DNA from: GM7GCV1 sp965222065
GTDB lineage: Bacteria; Pseudomonadota; Gammaproteobacteria; Pseudomonadales; GM7GCV1
DNA: 64,000 nucleotides
Assembly: GCA_965222065.1 (NCBI GenBank)
Contig: OZ244933.1
Location: 1,612,001-1,676,000, forward strand
Direction: 5' to 3'
This document shows, in pieces, positions 24,702 through 33,049 of the stretch; the stretch's first letter is position 1, and the number at the start of each line of letters is the position of its first letter. The notes under the pieces are model-generated. The model was given only the letters and a program-made list of their open reading frames with translations, was not told the DNA's origin and ran no database searches. The position numbers and the translations under genes were made by a program.

Positions 24702-24981
24702 CCGTTGCTCTCCCTTTTTAATATAGTCCGATATAGCAGGCATAAGCGTGTTCGATGTATGCGTTGATAATTGTGGATTTCCGATCCTGGAATAAATTCA
24801 TATACACACGAAAATCTGGTATTTTCACAGCATATACTCTGTAATTTTGCTTTGCAGCTACTACTGACTGTTATCAACAGGCACTTTTGATCTAGCTCAA
24901 CTACTTTAATTAGATTGTCATGTAAGCTTCACTAAACTGCGTTTCCCACTCACTTTTTAACTTAAGAGGCACAGAGGCACC
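24702..24981. other. Intergenic divergent promoter region with an FNR/Anr-like box
   Basis: 280 bp between the kinase gene (leftward) and the coiled-coil gene (rightward). No open frame or RNA gene is recognised. It is A/T-rich and should hold both promoters. At 24887-24900 the sequence TTGATCTAGCTCAA matches the FNR/Anr consensus TTGAT-N4-ATCAA at nine of ten positions. If it acts at the usual -41.5 position, transcription would start near 24935, with TGTAAGCT as a weak -10 region. This is a candidate only; single-site matches occur by chance. Confidence 0.4.
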
Positions 24982-25254
24982 ATGAAAAAACTGGACAAGT
25001 TATTTAGCGAGGCCCGCCATATTCACGATGAACTGGAGCTCCAGCTTCATTTGATGAACATGGATCTCAAGGACCAATGGCATGAGCTCAGCGACCGGCT
25101 GAAAACCCTGGAAAAATCCTTCGAAGACCGTGTCGTCTCCAGCGCGGAAAAGTGGGGAAAGGCCGAAGAGGCGTATTTTGCAGGTGAACAGGAGGATCTG
25201 GCCCGACTGGTCGAGGAATTCCAGAGTCTTCGCAGATCTCACAAGGACGACTAG
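24982..25254 (+). CDS. Small coiled-coil protein, unknown function
   Basis: 90 residues, almost entirely helical and highly charged: MKKLDKLFSEARHIHDELELQLHLMNMDLKDQWHELSDRLKTLEKSFEDRVVSSAEKWGKAEEAYF. Heptad-like spacing of L/M residues suggests a coiled coil. It has no signal peptide, membrane helix or cysteine. The family is not recognised. GAGGCAC precedes the ATG. It opens a plus-strand group with the GNAT, DsbA-like, ferritin-like and DCC proteins, though gaps of about 40-110 bp leave the operon structure open. Confidence 0.65.
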   Translation: MKKLDKLFSEARHIHDELELQLHLMNMDLKDQWHELSDRLKTLEKSFEDRVVSSAEKWGKAEEAYFAGEQEDLARLVEEFQSLRRSHKDD

Positions 25255-25360
25255 TCTTCAGGCAAGCTGACGAAATATATTGAGTCGCCAGTATTGCCTG
25301 GCTACCACTCTTTAACGACAATTTCCCACTCATGACACCTTTGTCCGAGTGGGGGAGTTT

Positions 25361-25879
25361 ATGGGATCAAATGATGAGTTGATCCTCCGTCTTGAGCAAC
25401 CTGGGGATGCACAGGAAATTTCCCGTGTCGTTCGGCTCGCTTTTGAAAACTCGCCTCACAGTGATCAGCAAGAACATTTTATCGTGGAATCCCTGAGAGA
25501 CTCCGGGGCGCTTGATCCTGCAGTAATTGCCCAAATCAATGACGAATTAGTCGGCTTTGCAGGAACGTCTCCCGTGCAGATTTCTGATGGCTCCCAAGGA
25601 TGGTTTGGTTTGGGTCCTGTGGCTGTTCTTACTGATTTCCAGGGCGCCGGTATAGGAAGCATGATAGTCGATGACATACTTTCCCGGTTACGCTACCGTG
25701 GGGCGTCAGGATGTGTCGTGCTGGGTGACCCGGATTTTTACTCCCGTTTTGGCTTCGAGCCCGATCGGCAACTTGTATTCCCCGGCTTCGATCCTGAATA
25801 TTTCCAAATCATCCGTTTTGACGAATCCCCGGCGCATGGGAATGTGCTTTATCATCCGGCGTTTTACAGCTCACACTGA
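25361..25879 (+). CDS. GNAT N-acetyltransferase, YhbS-like
   Basis: 172 residues; the pattern is that of YhbS-like acetyltransferases: ILRLEQPGDAQEISRVVRLAFENSPHSDQQEHFIVESLRDSGALDPAVIAQINDELVGFAG, GLGPVAVLTDFQGAGIGSMIVDDILSRLR (acetyl-CoA loop QGAGIG) and CVVLGDPDFYSRFGFEPDRQLVFPGF. The start is uncertain: ATG 25361 sits only 3 bases after GGGGGAG, and a GTG at 25349 is in frame. The acceptor is unknown. Confidence 0.87.
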   Translation: MGSNDELILRLEQPGDAQEISRVVRLAFENSPHSDQQEHFIVESLRDSGALDPAVIAQINDELVGFAGTSPVQISDGSQGWFGLGPVAVLTDFQGAGIGSMIVDDILSRLRYRGASGCVVLGDPDFYSRFGFEPDRQLVFPGFDPEYFQIIRFDESPAHGNVLYHPAFYSSH

Positions 25880-25908
25880 TCAGCGTAATGTTTACATTGA
25901 GCGTATAA

Positions 25909-26568
25909 ATGGATAAACCTCTTCAAATTGATTACTACTCAGACGTGCTTTGTGTCTGGGCCTGGATCGCTCAGCGAAGGCTGGAAGAGCTCAACAGGCA
26001 GTGGGGCAACCAGATTCGGATTTGCCATTATTACGTCGATGTCTTTGGCGATGTTGAGCAAAAGATAGAAAACGCCTGGGCTGACAGGGGCCGGTACAGC
26101 GGATTTGCCAGTCATGTTCAGGAGGCCGTGCATAAATTTGATGAAATCAAAGTGCACCCGGAACTCTGGCAAGAGACTCGACCAAAAACCTCCGCCAATG
26201 CCCATCTTGTAATCAAGGCCATTGAGCTGGTTCATGGCGAGGACGTTGCCGGAAAAATTGATTTTGAAATACGCCAATCGTTCTTTCTCGAGGCCCGGGA
26301 TATTGGGCATATGGATTTTCTGTTTGATGTCCTTGAGCATAACCAGCTGGATCCCGGAAAGATTCGTGGTCATATCGAAAATGGGGCGGCCATGGCAAGC
26401 TTGCTGCGCGATTACCGGCAGGCACAATCAAAATCTATCCAGGGCAGTCCCACGTATGTTCTCGATGGAGGACGCCAGGTACTTTTTGGCAACGTGGGCT
26501 ATCGGGTTATTCATGCCAATATCGAAGAGTTGCTACGCAAGCCCGTGGGAGAAGCTAGCTGGTGCTAA
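25909..26568 (+). CDS. DsbA-family thioredoxin-fold protein (FrnE/HCCA isomerase-like)
   Basis: 219 residues with the DSBA-like fold: IDYYSDVLCVWAWIAQRRLEEL at the N-terminus, a long helical insertion, then QSKSIQGSPTYVLDGGRQVLFGNVGYRVIHANIEELL, which contains the cis-proline loop (GSPTYV). The usual CPWC/CxxC active site reads CVWA, so only one redox cysteine remains (Cys15), together with a C-terminal Cys (ASWC). It may therefore act as a glutathione-dependent isomerase or transferase rather than a disulfide oxidase. The ATG at 25909 is 29 bp after the GNAT stop. Confidence 0.83.
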   Translation: MDKPLQIDYYSDVLCVWAWIAQRRLEELNRQWGNQIRICHYYVDVFGDVEQKIENAWADRGRYSGFASHVQEAVHKFDEIKVHPELWQETRPKTSANAHLVIKAIELVHGEDVAGKIDFEIRQSFFLEARDIGHMDFLFDVLEHNQLDPGKIRGHIENGAAMASLLRDYRQAQSKSIQGSPTYVLDGGRQVLFGNVGYRVIHANIEELLRKPVGEASWC

Positions 26569-26646
26569 GCCACCGGGAATCATATTTGAACCCGGGGCAA
26601 TATATTGGGATATGATGCGATTAACCATCAAGGGGAGGTGACCCAC

Positions 26647-27105
26647 ATGACTCTGGAAACGGTTAAAGATATCCTGGACTGGACACGTACTTTGCACCAG
26701 CGACTCAGTGAGACGTACGAAGATGCCGCGGCTGAAATCGGGGATGAACGGGCGTCCATGCTGCTAAAATATGTCGCCGAACACGAGCGCGTTCTGTCTG
26801 AATCCATCAAGCGCTTTGAAAGTGACAGCAATGTCCAGCTGATGGATACCTGGTTTCAGGAGTACATCAACAAAATGCCTTTCATGAACAGCTCGCCGGC
26901 CATTGGTGGATTTCCTACCGCGGATCCCACAGTAATTATGGATATGACCATTAAAGCCCACCAGTCATTGATCGATATGTATAAAGAGCTGGGCGAGCTG
27001 GCGAAAACTTCCAAACTGAAAGAATTGTTTGAGGAAATGGAGTTTCTGGAAAATTCAGAACTAAAGCGTATGGTGACCTCCATGCAGCGGATGACCGATT
27101 TATAG
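26647..27105 (+). CDS. Ferritin-like helical-bundle protein (weak assignment)
   Basis: 152 residues, all-helical, beginning MTLETVKDILDWTRTLHQRLSETYEDAA, then MLLKYVAEHERVLSESIKRFE and a second helix pair IMDMTIKAHQSLIDMYKELGELAKTSKLKELFEEMEFLENSELKRMVTSMQRM. The spaced E-x-x-H motifs (for example AEHERVL) resemble ferritin-like or rubrerythrin-type four-helix bundles, but the iron-site residues cannot be fully placed, so the assignment is tentative. GGGGAGGTG precedes the ATG at 26647, which supports this start over the longer frame from 26605. Confidence 0.65.
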   Translation: MTLETVKDILDWTRTLHQRLSETYEDAAAEIGDERASMLLKYVAEHERVLSESIKRFESDSNVQLMDTWFQEYINKMPFMNSSPAIGGFPTADPTVIMDMTIKAHQSLIDMYKELGELAKTSKLKELFEEMEFLENSELKRMVTSMQRMTDL

Positions 27106-27126
27106 TTCAAGGAAGGGTTGGCTTTT

Positions 27127-27510
27127 GTGAGATTGACTCTCTATTACGATGGGAGCTGCCCTATCTGCGTTCGCGAAATGCGCCAACTAAAGCGGTGCGA
27201 TACAAAGTTCCAGCTAAATCTGGTTAATGTTCAGGCTGAGGAGTTCGCGGAGAAATACCCGCATATCGATCCGGCGAAAGCCATGCAGATTCTACACGCG
27301 GAAACCGAAGACGGGGCCATACTGCTCGGTGTAAAGGCCAATGTCACTGCCTGGCGTCTGGTAGATCGAAAACCCTGGCTGGAAATACTTCGCTGGCCAC
27401 TGATCAGGCCGATTGCCGATGCGTGCTATCTATTTTTTGCCCGGCATCGTTATCGAATATCCAGAATATTCCTCGGACAGTCTCGCTGTGAAAGCTGTCA
27501 CCTTCCTTAA
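27127..27510 (+). CDS. DCC-family thiol-disulfide oxidoreductase-like protein (DUF393)
   Basis: 127 residues. RLTLYYDGSCPICVREMRQLKR is the DCC signature (DGxCPxC), which gives the family its name; the middle contains HIDPAKAMQILHAETEDGAILLGVKANVTAWRLV, and the tail CYLFFARHRYRISRIFLGQSRCESCHLP carries two more cysteines. The fold is a shortened thioredoxin-like one; substrates are unknown. The GTG at 27127 is preferred because GGAAGGG lies about 10 bases upstream; a TTG at 27118 is closer to that site. It converges on the atp operon terminator. Confidence 0.88.
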   Translation: MRLTLYYDGSCPICVREMRQLKRCDTKFQLNLVNVQAEEFAEKYPHIDPAKAMQILHAETEDGAILLGVKANVTAWRLVDRKPWLEILRWPLIRPIADACYLFFARHRYRISRIFLGQSRCESCHLP

Positions 27511-27530
27511 TACAAAGAGCCAAAAATAAA

Positions 27531-27557
27531 AAAGGCCGCTATTTAGCGGCCTTTTTT
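27531..27557 (-). terminator. Bidirectional rho-independent terminator after atpC and the DCC gene
   Basis: Perfect 7-bp G/C-rich stem: GGCCGCT (27534-27540), loop ATTT, AGCGGCC (27545-27551). It is flanked on the right by TTTTTT (27552-27557) and on the left by an A-rich tract (27521-27533) that reads as a T-run on the minus strand. It can therefore end both the leftward atp transcript and the rightward DCC transcript. It lies 21 bp beyond the atpC stop. Confidence 0.9.
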
Positions 27558-27578
27558 GTCGAATGGTCGAATTGCCTG

Positions 27579-28004
27579 TCAGCGTTTGGCCTGGCGACGA
27601 AGCTTTTCCAGCGTCATTAACTGGGCTGCGGCTTCTGCCAATTCGGATGAGGCACGTGAGTAGTCCAGTTCACCCGACTGGTTTGTCAGGGTTTTCAGGG
27701 CTTCATCACGGGCCTGCTGGGCCGATGCTTCGTCAATATCATGAGCTCGCACAGCCGTATCAGCCAAAATGGTCACCAAATGTGGTTGTACTTCCAGATA
27801 GCCACCGGAAACAAACACCAGCTCCTCTTCACCACCCTGCTTGATGATACGCAAGGGACCGGGGCGTAATGGTGTTAAAAGCGGGGCATGGCCATACTGG
27901 ACGCCAAGCTCACCTTCAATGCCAGTGGCTGTCAGACTTTCAATCAGGCCTGAAAAAATTTCCTGCTCGGCGCTAACTATATTGCAGTGGACAGTCATGG
28001 GCAT
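27579..28004 (-). CDS. atpC: F1 ATP synthase epsilon subunit
   Basis: 141 residues. The N-terminal beta sandwich MTVHCNIVSAEQEIFSGLIESLTATGIEGELGVQYGHAPLLTPLRPGPLRI and the C-terminal helical hairpin (EASAQQARDEALKTLTNQSGELDYSRASSELAEAAAQLMTLEKLR) are standard. Epsilon belongs to the central stalk and inhibits ATP hydrolysis. It is the last gene of the operon, 30 bp after atpD. Two close starts exist (MPM); either is possible. Confidence 0.97.
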   Translation of the reverse strand: MPMTVHCNIVSAEQEIFSGLIESLTATGIEGELGVQYGHAPLLTPLRPGPLRIIKQGGEEELVFVSGGYLEVQPHLVTILADTAVRAHDIDEASAQQARDEALKTLTNQSGELDYSRASSELAEAAAQLMTLEKLRRQAKR

Positions 28005-28034
28005 AAGGTTACTCCTGTTGCAAAGACCTGCAAC

Positions 28035-29411
28035 TTAAAGTTTTTTGGCTTTCTCAAGAGCTTCCTCAATGCCGCCAACCATGTAGAAGGCCTGCTCCGG
28101 AACATTGTCATACTGACCTTCCAGAATACCTTTAAAGCTGGCGATGGTGTCTTTCAGTGATACATATTTACCTGGGGACCCGGTAAATACCTCGGCCACA
28201 AAGAACGGCTGTGACAAGAAGCGCTGGATTTTACGTGCACGGGCAACGGTTTGTTTGTCTTCTTCAGACAGTTCGTCCATACCCAGAATGGCAATAATAT
28301 CCTTCAGCTCTTTATAACGCTGCAGCACACCCTGTACACCTCGAGCCACTTCATAGTGCTCCTGGCCGATAACCAGTGGGTCAAGAAGGCGCGATGTGGA
28401 ATCCAGTGGATCCACCGCCGGGTAAATACCCAGTTCGGCAATCTGGCGAGACAATACGAGGGTCGCATCCAGGTGAGCAAAGGTGGTTGCAGGCGAAGGG
28501 TCCGTCAAGTCATCCGCAGGCACGTAAACCGCCTGGAACGAGGTAATGGATCCGGTTTTGGTGGAAGTAATACGCTCCTGGAGCGCACCCATCTCTTCCG
28601 CCAGGGTAGGCTGATAACCCACCGCCGAAGGCATACGGCCCAGCAGTGCCGATACCTCGGTACCCGCCAGGGTGTAACGATAGATGTTGTCAACGAACAT
28701 GAGGACGTCACGACCTTCGTCACGGAAATATTCCGCCATTGTCAGACCTGACAGGGCAACGCGCAGACGGTTACCGGGAGGCTCGTTCATCTGGCCGTAT
28801 ACCATGGCCACCTTATCGAGTACGCCAGCTTCCTTCATTTCATAGTAGAAGTCGTTACCTTCACGGGTACGCTCACCTACACCGGCAAACACAGACAAAC
28901 CAGAGTGTGCCGTGGCAATGTTGTTAATCAACTCCATCAGGGTCACGGTTTTACCTACACCGGCACCACCGAAGAGGCCAACCTTACCACCTTTGGCAAT
29001 CGGCATAATCAGGTCAATTACCTTAATACCGGTTTCCAGCAGATCAATGGATGATGACTGATCAGCGTAGATAGGGGGCTTACGGTGAATTTCTGAACGC
29101 TCTTCCTCGCCAATAGGTCCGGCCTCATCAACCGGATTGCCAAGTACATCCATAATCCGTCCCAGAGTCGCCTGACCAACAGGGACTTTAATGGGGGCGT
29201 TCGTGTTACCAACACTCAGTCCACGGCTCAGGCCTTCAGACGAACCCATGGCGATTGAGCGAACCACACCGTCACCCAGCTGTTGCTGTACTTCCAGGGT
29301 GAGGCCAGTGCTCTCAACGTTAAGTGCGTCATAAACCTTGGGTACGCTGTCGCGCGGGAATTCCACGTCTACCACAGCGCCGATGATTTGTACGATACGT
29401 CCGCTACTCAT
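28035..29411 (-). CDS. atpD: F1 ATP synthase beta subunit
   Basis: 458 residues, catalytic subunit of F1. Walker A GGAGVGKTVTLMELI (about residues 148-162), the catalytic glutamate region GERTREGNDFYYEM, Walker B VLMFVDNIYRYTLAG (with F-to-Y at the first aromatic) and the DELSEED loop (as DELSEEDKQTV) are all present. The length is normal. It hydrolyses or makes ATP at the alpha-beta interface in the cytoplasm-facing head. It lies between atpG and atpC. Confidence 0.98.
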   Translation of the reverse strand: MSSGRIVQIIGAVVDVEFPRDSVPKVYDALNVESTGLTLEVQQQLGDGVVRSIAMGSSEGLSRGLSVGNTNAPIKVPVGQATLGRIMDVLGNPVDEAGPIGEEERSEIHRKPPIYADQSSSIDLLETGIKVIDLIMPIAKGGKVGLFGGAGVGKTVTLMELINNIATAHSGLSVFAGVGERTREGNDFYYEMKEAGVLDKVAMVYGQMNEPPGNRLRVALSGLTMAEYFRDEGRDVLMFVDNIYRYTLAGTEVSALLGRMPSAVGYQPTLAEEMGALQERITSTKTGSITSFQAVYVPADDLTDPSPATTFAHLDATLVLSRQIAELGIYPAVDPLDSTSRLLDPLVIGQEHYEVARGVQGVLQRYKELKDIIAILGMDELSEEDKQTVARARKIQRFLSQPFFVAEVFTGSPGKYVSLKDTIASFKGILEGQYDNVPEQAFYMVGGIEEALEKAKKL

Positions 29412-29462
29412 CAGGGTTTTCCTCTTAAAATATTCGATAAATTCTGTAACTGGCCCGCTGCC

Positions 29463-30326
29463 TTATACCGCGGCAGCACCGCCTACAATTTCTGATAGCT
29501 CTTGTGTAATCGCTGCCTGACGAGCCTTGTTGTAAAGCAACTGCAATTCGTCAATCAGCTCACCGGCATTATCAGTAGCATTCTTCATTGCCAACATACG
29601 TGCAGCCATTTCACAGGCCTTGTTTTCGACAACTGCCTGATAAACCTGGGATTCCACATAACGCACCAGCAATCCATCCAGAATCTCTCGCGGATCGGTG
29701 GGCTCGTAAATGTAATCCCAGCGGTGAGTCAGCTCTTCATCTTCCGACTTTTCCAGTGGCAGTAACTGTCGCACCTGGGGCTTCTGGGTCATGGTGTTAA
29801 CAAAATCATTGCTCACCAGGTAAAGACGATCAATGGCGCCTTCATCAAACGCATCCAGCATGACTTTGACTGAACCCAACAACTCTTCGGCACTGGGTGC
29901 ATCACCCAGGTCACGTACTGCTGCCAGAACATTGCCGCCGTAGTTGCCAAAAAACGCGGCCGCCTTGGCACCAACTGCACAAAAATCCGCCTCGACGTCT
30001 TGCTCTTTCCAACGCTTGAGGTCCTTGACCAGGGCCTTGAACAGGTTAACGTTCAGGCCGCCACAGAGACCGCGATCAGAAGACACCAGAATATAGCCAA
30101 CACGCTTGACCTCGCGCTCTACCAGATACTGATGCTTGTATTCAGAGTTCGCGCTGGCAATGTGACTGATCACCGAGCGGATACGTTCAGCATAGGGCTT
30201 GCCAAGAGACATTCGGTCCTGGGCACGGCGCATTTTGCTGGCCGCGACCATTTCCATTGCAGAGGTAATTTTCTGCGTGCTCTTGATTGAGTTGATCTTG
30301 GTTTTTACTTCCTTACCAACTGCCAT
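29463..30326 (-). CDS. atpG: F1 ATP synthase gamma subunit
   Basis: 287 residues, the rotating central shaft. The N-terminal helix MAVGKEVKTKINSIKSTQKITSAMEMVAASKMRRAQDRM and the C-terminal helix MKNATDNAGELIDELQLLYNKARQAAITQELSEIVGGAAAV are diagnostic; the middle Rossmann-like domain has YILVSSDRGLCGGLNVNLF. The length matches E. coli. Gene spacing is 51 bp to atpD and 31 bp to atpA. Confidence 0.98.
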   Translation of the reverse strand: MAVGKEVKTKINSIKSTQKITSAMEMVAASKMRRAQDRMSLGKPYAERIRSVISHIASANSEYKHQYLVEREVKRVGYILVSSDRGLCGGLNVNLFKALVKDLKRWKEQDVEADFCAVGAKAAAFFGNYGGNVLAAVRDLGDAPSAEELLGSVKVMLDAFDEGAIDRLYLVSNDFVNTMTQKPQVRQLLPLEKSEDEELTHRWDYIYEPTDPREILDGLLVRYVESQVYQAVVENKACEMAARMLAMKNATDNAGELIDELQLLYNKARQAAITQELSEIVGGAAAV

Positions 30327-30357
30327 ATAAATCTATCCCAAAGCTTTTGTGCTTAGT

Positions 30358-31902
30358 TTAGTAAGTCTGGGTTTCAACAAACTTGTCGATTGCAGCCTTA
30401 AAGCCGGCTTCGATATCGTCAGTCCAGTTACCTTCGTCACCGACCTGTTTCATCAGGTCTGCGTGTTCGGCATTCATGTAACTCAACAGTGCGGATTCGA
30501 AATCACCAATTTTGTTGAGCTCAACGGACTTGAGATAACCCGAGTTGGCCGCGTACAGCACAACACCCATCTCGGCTGTGTTGAGCGGGGCATACTGCAG
30601 CTGCTTCATCAGTTCGGTAACTGCCTGGCCGTGTTCGAGCTGCTCACGCGTGGCATCATCCAGATCCGAAGCAAATTGCGAGAACGCTGCCAGTTCACGG
30701 TACTGGGCAAGCGCCAGACGAATACCACCACCAAGCTTTTTGATGATTTTGGTCTGGGCCGAACCACCTACACGCGAGACCGAAAGGCCGGCGTTCATGG
30801 CAGGGCGGATACCTGCGTTAAACAGGTCGGCTTCCAGGAAGATCTGACCATCGGTAATGGAGATTACGTTGGTAGGAACGAAAGCCGAAACATCGCCCGC
30901 CTGGGTTTCAATGATAGGCAGGGCGGTCAGGGAGCCTGTTTTCCCTTTGACTTCACCATTAGTACATTTTTCAACGTGGTCCGCGTTCACCCGGGCCGCG
31001 CGCTCAAGCAAGCGAGAGTGCAAGTAGAAAACGTCACCGGGGTAGGCCTCACGACCAGGAGGACGCTTCAACAGAAGCGATATCTGGCGATAGGCCCATG
31101 CCTGTTTGGTCAGATCGTCATAAATAATCAGGGCGTCTTCACCGCGGTCGCGATAGTACTCGCCCATGGTGCAGCCAGCATAGGGTGCAAGGAATTGCAT
31201 GGACGCGGGGTCTGACGCGGTAGCTGCTACCACAATGGTGTGGTCCATGGCACCGTGCTCTTCCAGCTTGCGCACAATATTGGCTACAGTTGAGTTCTTC
31301 TGGCCAACGGCGACGTAAATACATTTAACGCCTGTGCCTTTCTGGTTAATGATGGCGTCGATGGCGATGGCGGTTTTACCGATCTGGCGGTCGCCGATAA
31401 TCAACTCACGCTGACCGCGACCGATTGGTACCATTGAGTCAATGGCCTTGAGACCGGTCTGCATGGGCTGGTCTACCGATTGGCGGGCAATAACGCCAGG
31501 TGCGACTTTCTCTACCGCATCGGTCAGTTTGGCATCAATCGCTCCCTTGCCATCAATTGCGTTACCCAGGGCATCGACCACCCGGCCTTCCATTTCGGGA
31601 CCGACGGGTACTTCCAGAATACGACCCGTACAACGAGCCTTGTCGCCTTCGGCCAGTCCCAGGTAATCACCCAGTACCACGGCACCGACGGAATCGCGCT
31701 CCAGGTTGAGGGCCATACCGAAAAGGCCGCCGTCAAATTCGATCATCTCGCCGTACATAACTTCGGCAAGACCATGGATTCGAACGATACCATCCTGAAC
31801 GGAGACAACCGTGCCTTCGTTTTTCGCCTCGGCGGCGACGTCCAGGGAATCAATTCGATTCTTGATAATGTCACTGATTTCAGATGGATTCAGTTGCTGC
31901 AT
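30358..31902 (-). CDS. atpA: F1 ATP synthase alpha subunit
   Basis: 514 residues, the regulatory nucleotide-binding subunit. Walker A GDRQIGKTAIAIDAI (about residues 169-183), the VGQKNSTVA segment, Walker B ALIIYDDLTKQAWAYRQ and the signature PPGREAYPGDVFYLHSRLLERAA are seen. The N-terminal LNPSEISDIIKNRID helix contacts the delta subunit. The length is normal; the gene starts 35 bp after atpH. Confidence 0.98.
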   Translation of the reverse strand: MQQLNPSEISDIIKNRIDSLDVAAEAKNEGTVVSVQDGIVRIHGLAEVMYGEMIEFDGGLFGMALNLERDSVGAVVLGDYLGLAEGDKARCTGRILEVPVGPEMEGRVVDALGNAIDGKGAIDAKLTDAVEKVAPGVIARQSVDQPMQTGLKAIDSMVPIGRGQRELIIGDRQIGKTAIAIDAIINQKGTGVKCIYVAVGQKNSTVANIVRKLEEHGAMDHTIVVAATASDPASMQFLAPYAGCTMGEYYRDRGEDALIIYDDLTKQAWAYRQISLLLKRPPGREAYPGDVFYLHSRLLERAARVNADHVEKCTNGEVKGKTGSLTALPIIETQAGDVSAFVPTNVISITDGQIFLEADLFNAGIRPAMNAGLSVSRVGGSAQTKIIKKLGGGIRLALAQYRELAAFSQFASDLDDATREQLEHGQAVTELMKQLQYAPLNTAEMGVVLYAANSGYLKSVELNKIGDFESALLSYMNAEHADLMKQVGDEGNWTDDIEAGFKAAIDKFVETQTY

Positions 31903-31937
31903 TTGTTCATTCCTCAGGAATTCCTGATTACTCCCGT

Positions 31938-32474
31938 TTAGTGGGCAATGGCCTCTTTGAGTTTGGTCAGACGGCCTTTGACAGAGCCGTCGATCAGCGT
32001 GTCGCCAGCGTGAATAACTGCGCCACCGATCAGGCTGCTATCGGCCTCGACCTCCATGACAACCTTGCGATTGAGGTTTTTGCTCAATGCCTCGGCCAGT
32101 TTGTTTTGCTGCTCTTCGCTGATCTCATAGGCACTCAGGATTTTCACATCCAGTACCTGCTCACGATTGGCCTTCATCAGATCAAAAAGTTTCGAGATCT
32201 CGCCCAGCAGATTCAGGCGCTTGTTAACCGCCATATTGCGGACAAAGTTCTGCATTTTTTCATTCAGATCTTCACCCATTAAGTCGATCAGAATCCGGGC
32301 GTGCTGCTCGGTGGTCGCCAGTGGATTTGAAAGGGCCTGGGCGACCTTTGGATCTGCCGCGACAACCGCAAGCTCTTGAAGTGCCCTTGACCAGGCATCC
32401 AGGGCATTAGCCGCATCGGCGTATTCAAACGCGGCCTTGGCGTAGGGACGAGCCAGTGTGGTTATTTCTGCCAT
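31938..32474 (-). CDS. atpH: F1 ATP synthase delta subunit
   Basis: 178 residues. The N-terminal six-helix domain begins LARPYAKAAFEYADAANALDAWSRALQELA, and the conserved C-terminal segment VEADSSLIGGAVIHAGDTLIDGSVKGRLTKLKEAI is the family signature. The subunit links the peripheral stalk to F1. It is 21 bp after atpF. Confidence 0.97.
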   Translation of the reverse strand: MAEITTLARPYAKAAFEYADAANALDAWSRALQELAVVAADPKVAQALSNPLATTEQHARILIDLMGEDLNEKMQNFVRNMAVNKRLNLLGEISKLFDLMKANREQVLDVKILSAYEISEEQQNKLAEALSKNLNRKVVMEVEADSSLIGGAVIHAGDTLIDGSVKGRLTKLKEAIAH

Positions 32475-32495
32475 ATGATTTCCCGTCGCCTCGGC

Positions 32496-32966
32496 CTAGA
32501 GCTGAGCGGCCAGCTTGTCCAGCATATCGCTGTGCGTTTTGGCATCAACCCTGGTTTCGAGAATTTTCTCGGCACCACTTATCGCCAGCAGGGCGACTTG
32601 AGCCCGCAGAGCTTCTTTTGCCTGGGCAATCTGCTGTTCAACCTCTGCTTCCGCATTGGCGCGAACACGATCTGCTTCTTCTTTCGCCTTTTCTTTGGCG
32701 TCCTCGACCATCTGGTCGGCACGCTTTTTCGCCTGTTCGATAATCTCGGCAGCCCGGGCCTGAGCCTCTTTCAGATCAGCCGCGGCTTTTTCCTGGGCCA
32801 GTTCCAGATCCTTGTCCGCACGATCCGCCGCTGCCAGGCCATCGGCGATTTTTTTCGCTCGCTCGGCCATGGCGTTGGTAATCGGCGGCCATACAAACTT
32901 CATGCAAAAGAGCACAAAGATGACGAAAAAGATCATCTGGCCAACGAGTGTCCAATTGATACTCAC
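32496..32966 (-). CDS. atpF: F0 ATP synthase b subunit
   Basis: 156 residues, one N-terminal membrane helix (WTLVGQMIFFVIFVLFCMKFVWPPI) followed by a long charged helix rich in A, E, K and R that forms the peripheral-stalk dimer (QEKAAADLKEAQARAAEIIEQAKKRADQMV). The MSIN(W/A)TLxGQ start is typical of gammaproteobacteria. It follows atpE after 83 bp that contain a strong inverted repeat. Confidence 0.97.
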   Translation of the reverse strand: MSINWTLVGQMIFFVIFVLFCMKFVWPPITNAMAERAKKIADGLAAADRADKDLELAQEKAAADLKEAQARAAEIIEQAKKRADQMVEDAKEKAKEEADRVRANAEAEVEQQIAQAKEALRAQVALLAISGAEKILETRVDAKTHSDMLDKLAAQL

Positions 32967-33006
32967 TCTAGTAACCTCGATTCGTTAGTTGTTTGCTGTG
33001 CGTGTG

Positions 33007-33032
33007 CCGGTAAGACGCATGCGTCCTACCGG
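33007..33032 (-). repeat. 26-bp hairpin between atpE and atpF
   Basis: CCGGTA (33007-33012), one unpaired-type base, GACGC (33014-33018), AT, GCGTC (33021-33025), one base, TACCGG (33027-33032): eleven paired positions with a single A/C mismatch in the stem and a very short loop. It lies in the 83 bp gap between the atpE stop and the atpF start and is not followed by a T-run, so it is not a normal terminator. A role in mRNA stability or in raising c-subunit output relative to downstream genes is inferred. Confidence 0.6.
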
Positions 33033-33049
33033 AACGAAATGGCGATCGC

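Noticed and set aside
24871..24879. TTATCAACA as a DnaA box before the coiled-coil gene
   Set aside because: One mismatch at a position usually required (C to A) and no other boxes nearby, so chance is likely.
30349..31215. 288-codon plus-strand open frame opposite atpA
   Set aside because: atpA is certain on the minus strand; long antisense frames are common opposite highly biased genes.
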